DNA of 64,000 nucleotides from Undaria pinnatifida (GCA_012845835.1 JABAKD010000026.1:558001-622000), one strand, 5' to 3'. Positions 42,401-54,457 are shown, counted from the first letter of the stretch. Translations and numbers: made by a program. The notes: generated by a model not told the origin, from the sequence alone.

Positions 42401-45302
42401 GTCCTGACGGTGGTCACACCAGAGTTATTTAGCACGAAGCATCGGGCAGTGGCGATGGGTGTCGCGATGGTTTCGGCGCGTATTGGAGGTGAGTTCCTCG
42501 TTGGCTGCAAATGTTACAGACATGTCGCGTGTGCGTTGGGCACGATGTAATCAGCTGTGCAGCATTCCATGTTCAACTGCTGCCCTGTCCATCATGCATA
42601 ATTGACGACAACCATATGATACGCTTGCTATCAACCATGAACGGATACCTAGTGTATATATGTACCTGTGGGACTAAACGTTGTTGTTGTTTTTGTTGTT
42701 GTTGTTGTCGTTGTCGTTGTTGTGGTTGTTGTGGTTGTTGTTGTTGTCGTTGTTGTTGGCATTGTCGCATTTCTTCTTTTTCATGTCTGCCGCTAGTACA
42801 TGGAACCCTGTCCATCATGCATAGTTGACGACAACCAAGCGATATGCTTGCTATCAACCATGAACGGATACCTAGTATATATATGTACCTGTGGGACTCA
42901 ACGTTGTTGTTTTTGCTGTTGTTGTTGTCGTTGTGGTTGTTGTGGTTGTTGTGGTTGTTGTTGTCGTTGTTGTTGGCATTGTCGCATTTTTTACTTTTTC
43001 ATGTCTGCCGCTAGTACATGGAATGATGTCGCCGCGCGGACTTTCCGTGCTGGGGCGCCTAAGCCCCGGATGTCGACGGGGGCTAGAGAGGTTGGTAAGC
43101 CCGGGGCAAGAAAAGGTTCACGTTCAGTATCACCTGAAGCTTGAGCGGTTCGGATGACACGTCTAAAAGGGGAAGAGCCCGACTTCGCGTCCTGAGTACG
43201 GACAAGCGCGCGGCTAACACGAACTCCCGTTGGCGCAGAGGGGGCGGGGGAGGAAAGGTAAGAGAGGGGTGCCCGGTTTCGCATCTCGGCGTCGCGCACT
43301 CGTGGACGAAGGACGGTAGTGCAACGGTGGCGTGATGCAAATAATTGAATGAGTTGACCGATTTTGTGAGCATGAACGTACAATTTTTGAAAGTTTGCGA
43401 GTTTGTTCTCCTTGTCGACGAAGCGCCAAACGAGCTCGAACGTCATGCGTATCTCGCGCGCGCGAGGGTGATGAGCGTCCCAGAGACAAAAAAACTGGGC
43501 GCTCTGCCCTGATCGAATCGGAAGCGTGTCAGCAGTATGAGAGGTGTGGGACATTCAAGGCCAACGGCAGGACGCGACATGAAGAACCATGTTCGTGAGG
43601 TTTCGTTGAAAACACGTGTTTTGCGAGTAGGTGTCATTTTGGATAGGGCACAGGCCTCATATTGGTGGTTTTTGGTAGCATTCCTTGACATTAAATGGGA
43701 GTTCGTGAAAAATGTGGAAACAAATGTGGAACCTTGATATTGTAAGGTTTGTATGGAATCGTGCGATTCTGTGGACTTTTGAGGGGTTTTGTGGGGATTG
43801 TGTGGGTCTGGGCGCCCACCCGATCGCTCGGGACCATCGATTATCGATTTTCTGCTCGCTCTGTACCTCATGGGCGACCTTGGGCAGCAAACACGTTGTC
43901 TTCGTCAATCGTACGCCGTCTATCGGTTCCGTGGGCTGGTCGTGGTTGGTACGGCCTGAACGGTCGCTTGGTTGATCGACCGATCTCGTCGTTAGATTGA
44001 TAGTAGCTGGCAGTGTTGGGCAGCTTTCGTCGCTCGCGCCATCGCTCGTTCGGTCTCCACGTCGCTCACGCGCCACCGATGTTGTAACTACTACGAGTAT
44101 TTACAACTCATAGATCTATACTACCAGGTACCGGTAGTCATGAGGCGACGAACGAACATTTGCTGTTTGAAAATATTTTGTGTACAAGTGGAAATCCCAC
44201 AACGTGATTCGAAGGTGGTTCCTGACGCGGAGCACATTATTGTAGCTCCTTGGGAGGGCCTCGCCCCGCCTTTATCGTTGATAAATATTCGATTTTTTCC
44301 AAGCAATTGTGGGCGTAAGGAAAGTTACCGTAAAGTGGCGACAGTTGATTTGACCTCGTGTCACCTTGGATCACAGGCAGTTGCAGACCAAGTCTACCGT
44401 AGGGGGGGTATGCTCATTTTCGCTACCAGTTACTCGAGCCACTCGCCCGAGTGACTCGGTGTGTCACGGACAAAAAATTCTTTGGGCGGATGCTTTGGCG
44501 CTTCGTAGAGTATCCTTCCGTTGTGGATTGATTTTGTCGATGTAAAACATCAATAAAACGTAAAACCGCAAAAGAACAAAAGGTTTACTCGCACAAGTGA
44601 CCCCGGGTCACTACAACAAACGGTCCCAACAGGGGCCCCTTACGGGAGCTTGGGTCTTCACACAACCACCGTATTCTAATGAGATACACGAATCACGTGT
44701 GGCGGCTGCACGTCCTCTTGACGTATCTTTCGGTCCGGTGTCAGGTGTGCTGGCCCCGATTCTGGCCGAAGTTTTGTACGACATGGGCCCGATCTGGCCT
44801 CTGGCGGTATTCGGCCCTGCGATGGCCTTGGCAGCTATCTTCTCCGGTCAGTTGTTACCTTGGGCTCAAAACATGTAAACTGCTCTACGCATGTTTGTTT
44901 TTCCCGGTACTGGAGTCATCCCCCCGTTCCATGCCTTCCCTTTAACAGAGCCTTTTGGACTGTGCGTCTTCTTGCAGTTTGTTCTGTTTGTCTTCCACTT
45001 ATTTTGGTCGATTCTGCGAGTCGACGGAAGAAAATATTGTGTGAGGACGCGATCCTCGACTTGACCACACACATCAAATCAACTAGGTTAACACCCACGT
45101 GGTAGTTGCGTGTCGTATGAACCCAAGGCTATTTTCTACCTTTGTTTTGCGTGGGAGGAACTTGACCAACACCGCTTCCGGGTACAAACGAACTTGCCCT
45201 TCCCCCCCCCTCCTCTGCTTTGCAGGTATGCTTCCTTTTGAAACGGCCGGCAGGAAGCTAGACGACGATAGCTCGAATCACGGAGGCGATAGAACGCTAT
45301 GA
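36473..45302 (+). CDS. Major facilitator superfamily transporter (sugar/SV2-like), nine joined exons
   Basis: Exons 36473-36590, 38542-38866, 39263-39398, 39605-39807, 40752-40861, 41104-41268, 42387-42488, 44745-44846 and 45226-45302 (TGA) join in phase with GT...AG introns and give 445 residues. Family marks: '[20 protein letters not shown]' (TM1 Asp motif), '[10 protein letters not shown]' (the D..GRR loop), '[20 protein letters not shown]' and 'SQRAT' (TM4-5), '[18 protein letters not shown]' (PESPR), 'DQLGR', '[16 protein letters not shown]', 'SARIGGVLAPIL' (TM10-11) and '[11 protein letters not shown]' (PET..R.L end). About 12 membrane helices are expected, acting in solute uptake across a membrane. 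The N-terminal exon is missing from this model, and TM7 looks about 7-10 residues short between exons 4 and 5, so a mini-exon or different splice site is likely. The substrate cannot be told. Confidence 0.85.
36770..37900 (+). repeat. Degenerate tandem repeat, about 255 bp, in transporter intron 1
   Basis: The motif ACGCA.CAA.ACC..GACGA.T recurs at about 36958, 37213, 37464 and 37734. It lies with GCGAGACGTTTCTT-like and GTCGGACACGCAGACAGACG-like segments in the same order each time. Units are strongly diverged, indicating age. Confidence 0.65.
41510..41803 (-). mobile_element. tRNA-derived SINE in transporter intron 6
   Basis: This is the same family as 16101-16389. On the minus strand an A-box-like TGGCGTATCAGG (41793-41782) and a B-box-like AGATCGAATCCC (41748-41737) are spaced as in tRNA genes. 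The shared body follows (TAAATTCGTGGGGACAGT..., CGCGAGAGCGTGAGTTAGCA), with a short A/G-rich tail at about 41510. No clear target-site duplication was found. Confidence 0.75.
42583..43025 (+). repeat. 223-bp tandem duplication with (GTT)n in transporter intron 7
   Basis: CCCTGTCCATCATGCATA starts at 42583 and 42806. Both units hold CTATCAACCATGAACGGATA, an interrupted (GTT)n/(TGG)n tract and CATGTCTGCCGCTAGTACAT. Confidence 0.9.
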
Positions 45303-48300
45303 GCATATGTAAACTCTTTCGTACGGCTCCCGATCTATCATGTACAATGGAAGATTCAGTTAGTGGTTCCTTCCACCTACTCCTGTTTTCAACGGAACAA
45401 AGTGGTCATCTCGTCCGACGGTCATGCCTCTGCAACACGGTCACATGGCTTTACCCCATTGCTTGTTGGTGTTGTCGGGTCATAAGGACGAGTGTGGGAG
45501 GCAATGGAGCAGATAATGAAGGGTTTTGCTGTTGATAGTGCAGATTACACTACATTAGTTTGGGAGGTACCAGGTAGGTGCTAGCAGTGAGGTCCACGAT
45601 CCATGGGCTTTACAGCGCTTATTTACTTGATAAGACTTGACTTTAGGCGTAGTGAAGCACCAGATAAAGCGTTTTCAACAAAAACAGCAACGTGTACCTT
45701 TGGTAAAAACACATGCTTCTGCTGCGCTGCTCTTCAAACGAGGTATGATGTACCAAGGGACATAAACCCGATCACTTGAAGAACAGAAGAAAGGAGATTT
45801 GATTCCGCCTCGGAAACAAAGCGAACTTTCAATCCTCGCGCCAGACATGGGTGTTCGGCGCGTAAGCGTAGGTGGTGCGTGTCTGCGCCGTTCTCAGTGC
45901 TTGCAATAGTGTCCTGCTGTAGCTGGCCTACATGTACCACGGTAACGGTAGCGATGATAGCTGCTGCGGTGGCTCTTTCGATGAACGGGGCTACGTCCCA
46001 AATATCTTCTGGCTAAGTAGTTTGAAAGGAGTTCTTTGGACTGAAGTGTTCAACACGGAATGCAACTTGTTCTGCGAAGCACTGGTTTGAACCAGTCAAA
46101 CCCTGTCAACCCGTGGCATCGACCAAAAGGGAACAGAACGAAGCGAAAGTACCTGGCTTTCAGATAAAATACGCGGTTCCATCGCTTTATTAATGTTTGG
46201 CTGCATCTATCGAGCTTGGTGTGCGGCTATCCCGAGATTCTACTGGATCCCGAAGCGTAGGTGTGATGATGTGAGCAGCTCACTTCGTCCGGGAGGCGCC
46301 CCACCGTGCTGTGCTACAGCAGCGGGAGGCCGTGCTCAGCGCAATGCAGTGCTTTGTTGGAGAGTGTATGTACATATACCTGAAATACGCGCCGACCGGT
46401 TTAGTCACAATGCTTGTCTGTCGGAGAGTTTTTTTTCGTTGCGACGGTCGAGGAAATAAACGGAAGTGATATGAGTCATCCCACTTAGGGTTAAACGTTT
46501 TGAGCAAAACGACGTTACACTTCCGGTCGGTTGAGTTGGCCGAATGAGGAACTACCTGTTAATCTATTAAGTTATCGAGTATAACTTGCATTAAGACTAG
46601 GGCATAGAAGCTTGGTCGGGTTGCGCGAACGAATGATTTCGAAGTCATGTTTCGGGTGGTGTTGATGAATGTTGAGGGCGTTGATAGTAAGCTCCTCAAG
46701 TAAGGAGCTGAGGGACTTTTTGCTGAATGGAATGCCTACCGTGGGATATCGCATAGTCTATATTAGTAGTGACCAAAAGCGAGAAAACAAAGCGATGGGC
46801 ATGTATGTGTTAACGGCGGATATCGTTTGTGCGTCAGAGATTCCTGTGCGCAGGCCCGTCCTCTTCCCGGAAGGTTCTGCAGCGTTTAGCAAGCAATACC
46901 ACGTGTGTTCCTCATATTGAGCAGTTATTTCAACCCATGGACTTGATCGTAGAGAGGTACAAATTCTAGTGTCCCCAACCTACGAGGCAGGAGGTGCGAG
47001 GTTTGGTCTATAAGATGCTTGCATTAGGATTTTGAACCGTAACTTGTCCTGTGGGGGAAAGAAAATCAAGAAAAAATCACTTGGTTATTGTAGGGTAATG
47101 GCTCAGTTTGAGAGGGGAAAAAAACGTAGACTACTTGTAGTAGTCGCAAGTAAAAAAATGAACGAACGACCAGGCAGCCAGGACACCAACACATCGAGGC
47201 AGACATCATCTACCACAGGGCATCCCGAACACACCAGACGGCATCCACAACACTCAAGCACTCTCCCGAAGACGCTGCCAGGGTCCTAGAGGACGCTCTG
47301 CGGGACTGCCCTCGGCAGACAAGCTGACGCGTAAAGAAGAGTGCCCGAAGGCGGTGCAAGTTCAGCTCTTTGATACGAACACGTAGCAGCCAGCAAACGA
47401 TTTTCGAAATCAGAAGGCTCGTCTCACGTTCGTTGGAGACCGACGAGCTGTGGCCCACACACAAACGCAACGCGCCCAAAACGCGCCACCCACGCGAACG
47501 CCACAGGTGCGGAAGACTCTCCCGGCTCTACCCCTGGCCCGCAGCAAAACCTGTTTGCAGCCTACCAACGCAAACAGTAGAGTGGTCTTTTGGCGATTTT
47601 GAACAATGGCAGTCTGCTCAAGAATCAAAAAGCCACACCCGTACATGAAAACACGTGAACAAATTGAATAATCAAAAACTCGGGGATCGGAAGACACACA
47701 GAACGGCACCTAGCAAGGCAGACCACAGACGCGGTGCGTCTGTCTTCACCCGGGAGCAGCCAGGTCTCCACGCCTGAGGCAGCCGATCTCCACTCTTGAA
47801 GAAACCGGTCTCCACCTTTTTGAAGCCTCGAGTTACCCTCTCAACCCCTCCTTGTGTCCTGCTTTCGCGGCCGTTTCCCATGATAAAAACCATCGGTGTA
47901 TCGGTCACTTCCAGGCTTGCAAGCAGGACGGCACAGATGCAACCCTTGGTTTCCGGCGAGACGATCCAGCCAGAAGTCTGTGGTTCGCGAGACATCGCCC
48001 GGATGACCAGGAGTGCTCACGGAAACACGCGAGAGTTTCAAATATTTATTGATGTTAGACACAAGATGGACAATATCGGGAATACAGATCTTGCCTTAAA
48101 TATCTACTGCTCTGCTGCTGTACGTCGATGACCTGTCCTAGGTGTGCACTTCTGAATCGTTTCATACTGTTTTTCACTCTGTCCCGTCTCCCCGTCCTCT
48201 GGCATGAAACCCAATCCAACCAAATTCTCCGCATATATCAAACATCATTATCATCAGATCCTTCAAACCGTTTTGTTTTGTTCCCAGCAGTTGAGAACAT

Positions 48301-48877
48301 CATCAACAGCACTTGAGCACACTATCAACAGCAGTTGAGCACATCATCAACCCACGTGAGAGAGTGACAGAAAATCCCGCCGCAGTCACTTCACACAGCA
48401 GCAGCACAGCAGCCTCTACGCGGTCGGTAGTAAGCGTCGATGGTAGGCACCGGTCGGTGGGCAACCTGCCATGTATACTGATACCCTGCCGTAATGTTTG
48501 CTGCGGTGCTATTCTCCATTCTGTAACAAAACCTCTTCCCATACTCCTAAACTTCCCAGAATCATAAACACAAACTGCTGCACAGTCAAGGGCGCACAAG
48601 GAAGGTTATACCGCCCCCCCCCGCCCCCCCCTCCCCCCCTCCGAGGCCCCAAAAAACATTTTTTTCAACATTTTTTTTTTTTCTTTGTTTTCTTGCTTGG
48701 TGGGTTCGTTTCTTGGCTGTGCCCCTGTGGATGGTTTACTGCACACTCTTGCGCTAACAAAGAGACTTGGCAAGCAAGCCAACATTGCAATAGCAAGGGA
48801 TGTCAAACTGTACTTTACGTTGTTCAGGTATGTTGATCCTTGTGTCAATGCAAGGTGGTCGATGTAGTCAGAAATAA
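45303..48877. other. Intergenic stretch without supported genes
   Basis: Only short frames without recognisable domains were found. Simple features are a C/T-rich tract followed by a T run at 48610-48690, and a small GTCTCCAC..CTTGAAG repeat near 47765-47825. Confidence 0.4.
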
Positions 48878-49597
48878 TCAATGGTGGGCAAGCGCCGCGC
48901 TTGGGCACGAAACCCTGTAGGCCTTTGTGCCCTTGACGTCCAAACACGGCGCGCACGTGCCTCCTGATGGTTCCACCGTTCTCGCATAGCCTGGGCTCAA
49001 AATGCCTCGAGAGGCAGTTGGCACCGCGTGGAGAGACACGCGAACCAGGTATATCTTTATCCGAGCCTCCCACGACACCCCCTGGTTGCCAATACCATGG
49101 AGAGTTGATTGGTAGTGTTGGAAAACAGGCTTCCGGACAGCCGGACGTAATCCCGCGCAATAGATGGGAGCGTGGACAAGCGTCCTATCGGCGGGACCAC
49201 TCCGGTCTGCAGCGTCGGAGAAAACACCATCCATATTAATGCTCGCGCCCTCACAACCCTCAAGCCCGTTCACAACTGCCGTCGCGACCATGTCAACCAA
49301 ACTGCCCGCGCCCGCACCACCCCCATCCTTGCTCACAACTCCCGTCACAACCACGTCGGCGTCACTGCCCGCGCCCGCACCACCCTCACCCCTGATCACA
49401 ACTCCCGTCGCCACCGCGTCAGCGTCACCGCTTGCGCCCCTGTCGCTACTACTGTCCATCAACACCGGCGACTCCTTCCCGCCGTCCGTGGCGCTCTTCG
49501 GTTTGAAAAAATCCAGCCATGTGCGCCCGCTCCCCACCGCTGCCGCGGCACCAGCACACCTGTCGACACGCGTTGGTCGACACGCAACTTGCGGCAT
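48878..49597 (-). CDS. Hypothetical ORF with internal 21-residue repeats
   Basis: From ATG 49597 (MPQVACRPTRV) the frame gives 239 residues. Three tandem repeats of about 21 residues occupy the middle: 'GDADAVATGVVIRGEGGAGA', 'SDADVVVTGVVSKDGGGAGA' and 'SLVDMVATAVVNGLEGCEGA'. The C-terminal part ('QGVSWEARIKIYLVRVSLHA') is not low-complexity. No family is recognised. The opposite strand is also open over the repeats, so the frame may be due to composition. Confidence 0.25.
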   Translation of the reverse strand: MPQVACRPTRVDRCAGAAAAVGSGRTWLDFFKPKSATDGGKESPVLMDSSSDRGASGDADAVATGVVIRGEGGAGAGSDADVVVTGVVSKDGGGAGAGSLVDMVATAVVNGLEGCEGASINMDGVFSDAADRSGPADRTLVHAPIYCAGLRPAVRKPVFQHYQSTLHGIGNQGVSWEARIKIYLVRVSLHAVPTASRGILSPGYARTVEPSGGTCAPCLDVKGTKAYRVSCPSAALAHH

Positions 49598-49930
49598 GAG
49601 CAATAGCAATTGATCAGCCGTGGAACACAAGTACGAATTTGCTCCTGCTTTTCACATACACACATCGACAAGGCCTGCAGCCTCATACACTGCGCGACCA
49701 AAATACGTCCAGCGTGGCAGTTCCCAAACTGCTGAAAACGCGCGAACGACCTCCCGTAAAATTGTGAAGCAGTGTACCAACAACCAGGTATATTCAACAA
49801 ACACCATATCATAAATAAAACATAGATCTAATGTACCACGCAGCTTGCAAAGTTGAGTTTCCACACTTCAACCGGTCGTAGTCACAGCTGACGTTTTTCG
49901 TTTTTTTATCCAAACTGCTTGTGCTAGCGA

Positions 49931-50229
49931 ATGCAACAACTGCTGTCCTCACAAGTCCTCACTTGTGTTGAAGCGACTGTTCGTGAGTCTCCACGTCTGG
50001 TCCGGCTCAATTGCTCTATATGGCGTCCGAAATCGCGGTTGCACTTCTTGCACACCCAGTTGCCGCTGCTGGTCTTCGCGGCGATTTTTTCGATGGGCAA
50101 AGTGCTCTGCTCGCATGCGGAAGGCGTGCAGGGACCAACAGGGACGCCGAGTAACTTAGTTGGTTCGCAGTTCGTGCGCGTTTTCCTAATCGATTTTGAT
50201 CATGCGGCTACGGCTTCTGGTATTGCTGA

Positions 50230-50264
<35 letters not shown>

Positions 50265-50929
50265 TGCTGCTGCCTAGGCTTCTGCTACTGCTGATGTTGT
50301 CAGTTGTTGGGGAGGAGGCAGCACAACGCACACTGCTCAATGGTGAGCACTTTTACATATATATGATACACCAGAGTTTTGTCTTTCCAGTGCTTGCCGC
50401 TGCTGCTGATGCTGCTGCAAGGTACACGACACCCTCCAATATCACACTACAGCCCTTATGCCTGTCCACTCACTCTCTGTGCTGTGCCGAACAATCGTGC
50501 TCAATGGCCTGGCCCTCCTCCGTTCTTGAACCGTCACCGAAGTTCGCCCCGCAGCAGCAGATGAAGTCCTCGCCATCGGTTGGCGTTCCGCAGACGCTTT
50601 GTAGCCAAGCTGTCTTGTCGAAAGAGAGTTGTAGCGGGGGTTCCTTCGTCGTGGAGGCTCCGCTCATTGTGACCACTCTCTCTTGCTCTCTCCCTTTTTC
50701 TCCGTTGCTCTCCGCTGTGCGTAGCTGGTACCCAGGCTGCTGTTGCGCGACCAGGGGGCTGCCTGCCTGCGCTGTAATACTCTCCGTGCCCCTTTATTAT
50801 ATAGGATTTAGAATAGGGTTCTTTGCATCGGAAATTGTGTGGCGTAATGGGGGGGAGTGGGGTCTTCGTACCCCCCTCCCCCCTCTGGAATGGCGAAAAA
50901 AAAAATGTGGCGTAGGTGTCGAACACTAA
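49931..50929 (+). other. Long ORF around a (CTG)n leucine tract, doubtful
   Basis: A 332-codon frame with ATG at 49931 encodes about 15 consecutive Leu at 50230-50275 from CTG/TTG codons. No domain was found, and the opposite strand is open over part of it. The end at 50850-50900 is a G-run/C-run hairpin. It is probably not a gene. Confidence 0.12.
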
Positions 50930-51282
50930 CGAAGAAATCACCAGGGCCTCTGAAGAATGTGATGCAAGAAAGCCAGAACGGCTGCAAGAGAATCAACCTA
51001 GTGGCTACGTGTTGCTGAAGAGAAACAGCTAACTGTTGCACGGACGAAACAGCAGAGAGAAGAGGAAGATACCGGCATAAGGCCGGTGGGGAGGGAAAAC
51101 AAGGGAATAAATAAAGAAATAAGGCAACACAAATAAACAAAGAAAGCAAGACCACAAGTAAGTAAGTGTCATTACTGCCGCGTTCGCGCTTCCCCCGTTA
51201 GACTCGATGAATACAAGCAAAGCAAAAACAACCGCTCACAACGGAATTTAGGGCATTACTGCACTCGAACACGCTCCACTTA

Positions 51283-52900
51283 TTAGTCAAACCGGTACCT
51301 TGCCACACCATGTACCATTTCGATTCGGCGTTCGTCCACAGCTGTATCGGCACCCCCCCCCCCCTCCCGAATCAGTTTCCTCTTGTTGCTGTTTATGCCG
51401 TCCACTGGTGCGTGGATTGGCCAGCTCGTGTCCACCTCGGTCCTGTGCCATTTCGTCATGAAGCGGTCCGCCGCGTCGACGACGCCCCGGTACCAGTTTC
51501 CACCCTTCTTGGCCGCCCTCGACCATAGCGCACTCTTCAATCCTAAAAGCAAAGGGAGGTTGCCCGGTGACCCCTCGGTGGCTTTAAATGCTCGGATATC
51601 GTCTGCCAGATATTTGGCCCAATTCTTTTCTGGTCGGCCTGGTCCCGGGTTGTCCCCACACCAGCCATCGTCCCGAACATCACGGGATGGGTCCGCCGCT
51701 TAGTTGACGTTCTTCACACGGCTCATGCAAAGAGGAGGTGGCGGGTGCGGGTGGTCGTCGCAATGCTCTCACATTGTGTTGAGGGTCTTGGCGGTCGGTA
51801 TGAGGTGGTCGCTGCGCTGTCCGCGCTCAAAGCTAATATTCGTTAGAAGGAGGTTTTAGTGTGCTGTTCGGAGGTCAGCGAAGTGTCCGTGGCCGAGATT
51901 CCTAGCCATACGCCCGTACAGCAGGGTATCCATACCTCGGTCCTTAGCAGGCGCACCTTTCGTGTGAACCCAGCATCTTCCATGTCTTACGTCTTACAGC
52001 TCACGCTTTGAAACGATCGTAGCATGCCCACGCGAGTCGGATCCGTCGTGAGTTTGTGGCCTTACGTCGGCGCTTGCGTTGATAAAACCGCATCCAGGTA
52101 CCAAAAATGCATCGTCTGCATGTACACCTCTGGCCCGCCGCTTCGACAACGAGTGGTGGGGCCGGGAGAACCTTGTTGAGTGTGCGGAGCATCATTGTCT
52201 CCGTTTCCGTTTCGGGCATGGTGAGGCCTTGTGATTCGAAAAAGGTCACAATGACGGTCATCTTCGCAGGTGCCTTCCGTTGATTTAGGCACAATGGGTG
52301 CATCGTCGGCGGACAGCATACCACAGACTAACATCCCCACACATGCCAGTGGTTTAAGCTCCCACCCGCTCTTCCCGGAGTCCTCGTCGAGGTGCACCGA
52401 GTCCCCCAAAATGTCTGGGCCCTCACTGAAACTTGGCGGAACGGAATGTATCGCTGTGCGGCGAAAATTACGTTACGAAGAAGCGGCGACAGCACACATC
52501 CTTGCCGCATTCCCTGAGTGATGTCATGCCATTCACAGTGTTCACCGTGATCCGTACGCTCACGAGCTCGCATGCTTTCGTGGAACTGGCCAAAAATGAT
52601 CAACATCGTCTCTGGTAAGCGGTAACGTGCGAGCACCACCAACCGCCGCTCGTGGTCGACGGAGCTATATATCATATTGAGATCGACGAAGAACATCAAC
52701 AGAGGGATCGGCATAAACATGCGCTTTTCCGCATCCTATGTCTTATATATTTCGCAACTCCCCGTCGCGGACCGCCGTATTTATCATACAACGAGCTCTC
52801 CCGCATTGCAGTCGGCTTGTATTGCAGCATTGGGACGTGCCCTTTCTGCCCGCCCTCCTCCCCAGCGACGCCATTCAAAATAGCTTTCGCGCCGATAATT
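51283..52900 (-). pseudogene. LINE (non-LTR retrotransposon) reverse transcriptase and 3' end, broken
   Basis: The piece 52720-52328 gives 'LLMFFVDLNMIYSSVDHERR' (the F.D..KAYD.V.R block) and 'ITQGMRQGCVLSPLL' (GVRQGC.LSP). The next block, in another frame at about 52330-52290, reads 'CGMLSADDAPIVPKS', where the catalytic [FY]ADD is SADD. It continues 'MTVIVTFFESQGLTM' and 'RRIRLAWACYDRF'. A third frame at 51720-51283 has 'GRPEKNWAKYLADDIRAF' and 'GNWYRGVVDAADRFMTKWHR', a C-terminal part seen with such RTs. At least three frameshifts are present. The endonuclease and start were not found. Confidence 0.85.
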
Positions 52901-53498
52901 CAGCGGATTTTCTGCCTCGATAATTTACCTCGGCAGGCGTGAGATAAGACGCATCCTTCATGCCTCGTAGCCTCTTGACTCCATATAATATGTCTTCGTA
53001 TTCGCATAATAATGGCGCGCGAGTAATATTGTGTTCCACGAGTGCACCAAGCATGGAGTCGGATTCATGAGTGCCATGGCAACTCGGTAAATATTGAACA
53101 ACGGTCCGAACGAGTTCCGGCGATCCCCTCTTTCGCACAAACGACAACTCGCACGCTAATTCGAAGCAATGCGCTTGAGGAAAATGAGCTTGAGTGTGTC
53201 TGATGATCGCCCCCATGATATCGATTAGATTGCTCGCGTGCACCTTGAACATCTTCTCACATTTTTCTTCCAAGGCCTCCCTACGTCTTTTCCTTGGTAG
53301 GCGTTTTTCTTCACGTGCGAGCTCCAGCTGAGAAACGTATGGTGGTAGCAGGTTCACTTTTGTCAGGAGTTCATCAATTTCGGCAAGCCAGGTGAATGAC
53401 TCTTTTCGACATTGAATAGGTTTTCGCGCTGACAGATTACCCCGAAGATCCATCTTGGATAACGCCCCAACAAGATCCGCGGCCGTTTTGAATTGCAT
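52875..53498 (-). CDS. Unidentified 207-residue ORF next to the LINE
   Basis: ATG 53498 opens an uninterrupted frame: 'MQFKTAADLVGALSKMDLRG', a basic helical segment 'LAREEKRLPRKRRREALEEK', 'ASNLIDIMGAIIRHTQAHFP' and a C-terminal part. Composition is balanced and there are no low-complexity tracts, so it looks like real coding sequence. It lies just upstream of the LINE RT on the same strand and could be part of that element or a piece of another gene. I do not recognise the family. Confidence 0.45.
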   Translation of the reverse strand: MQFKTAADLVGALSKMDLRGNLSARKPIQCRKESFTWLAEIDELLTKVNLLPPYVSQLELAREEKRLPRKRRREALEEKCEKMFKVHASNLIDIMGAIIRHTQAHFPQAHCFELACELSFVRKRGSPELVRTVVQYLPSCHGTHESDSMLGALVEHNITRAPLLCEYEDILYGVKRLRGMKDASYLTPAEVNYRGRKSAELSARKLF

Positions 53499-54457
53499 GG
53501 TGTATTTGTTTGACCTCCTTCTTTTTTGACGACTGAATCATGAGTATGCGTGACCTTGAGCACCCGCCTAGGGTCCTTCCCAACAGCGCCATCGTTGTGG
53601 CCAGCATCGTATTCTTGCATCCACTCTCGCTTGAGTCTTCTAACGTTTTTGCTAAGAGAGCCGGGTGTTGGCTTCTCAGTACTCAGAGAACCTCACCCGA
53701 TTCCTCGTGCTCTTCCAGCCACCTGGAACACTCTGCGATTGCGTGGTTAATCGAAACTCACAATCGATACTTACGAAGGAAACATAATTTCCTGCGTTTG
53801 TGGCCGAACAGAGTACGTACTGTGCGGAGAAATCCCACGGCAGCGGTGCAACAAATTGTGAGATGTTTCTGAGCTCCTAACAAGAGGGGCTTAATATCGC
53901 ACCCGGTACTACATGACTTCGAAGGCATTCGTTCGGGCAACCCGACAAAGCTACTGTGCCCTAGTCCAAAACAAAGGACAGAAAATTGGTAGTCCGGTAC
54001 TTGCGGAGCTCAACCAATCAGAAGAACAGAAACCTTTTGGATCAAAAGGGCAAGCCATACATACCGTGGGATGACCATGCGACTACGGCCTCGCCCACCT
54101 TCGTATTCTATGTACACCCTCTTCTAAAGCTACCGCTGGCTCAATTGCACTTCAAGCATTTCCCATCCACATTTCCTATCGTGCAAGGTCAAGCGCGGTA
54201 ACAAGACGCCCGAGCGTTGGCTGGCGCTCGCTCTACACAGCCCGGACTAGTTCACTTGAATACAAGTTGCAGCACATGCCCAGGTAAGCGTTGAGGAGTT
54301 CTTTGCCGAGATCCTCCCTGAAGTGTTTGCCCTCGTCGGCTCTAAGTCGGCCCATAGACGACCGGCAGTCACATCCGCGTAGATGTAATTCTAAACATTT
54401 TTAGAAACCGAGGACCTCGTTTCCTAACAGGACGCATTGCTCACGCTGCGGTGAACG
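53499..54457. other. Unassigned spacer
   Basis: No gene could be supported. Confidence 0.4.

Noticed and set aside
44121-44306. Minus-strand 61-codon ORF with a faint transposase look
   Set aside because: It lies in a transporter intron, has no catalytic motif and is a short frame.
46572-46754. Minus-strand peptide 'HHPKHDFEIIRSRNPTKLLC' recalling Penelope/GIY-YIG ends
   Set aside because: Too short, with no catalytic GIY or reverse transcriptase motif nearby.
49931-50929. 332-codon ORF as a leucine-rich protein
   Set aside because: The Leu tract is a (CTG)n microsatellite and no domain or conservation is visible; kept only as a doubtful feature.
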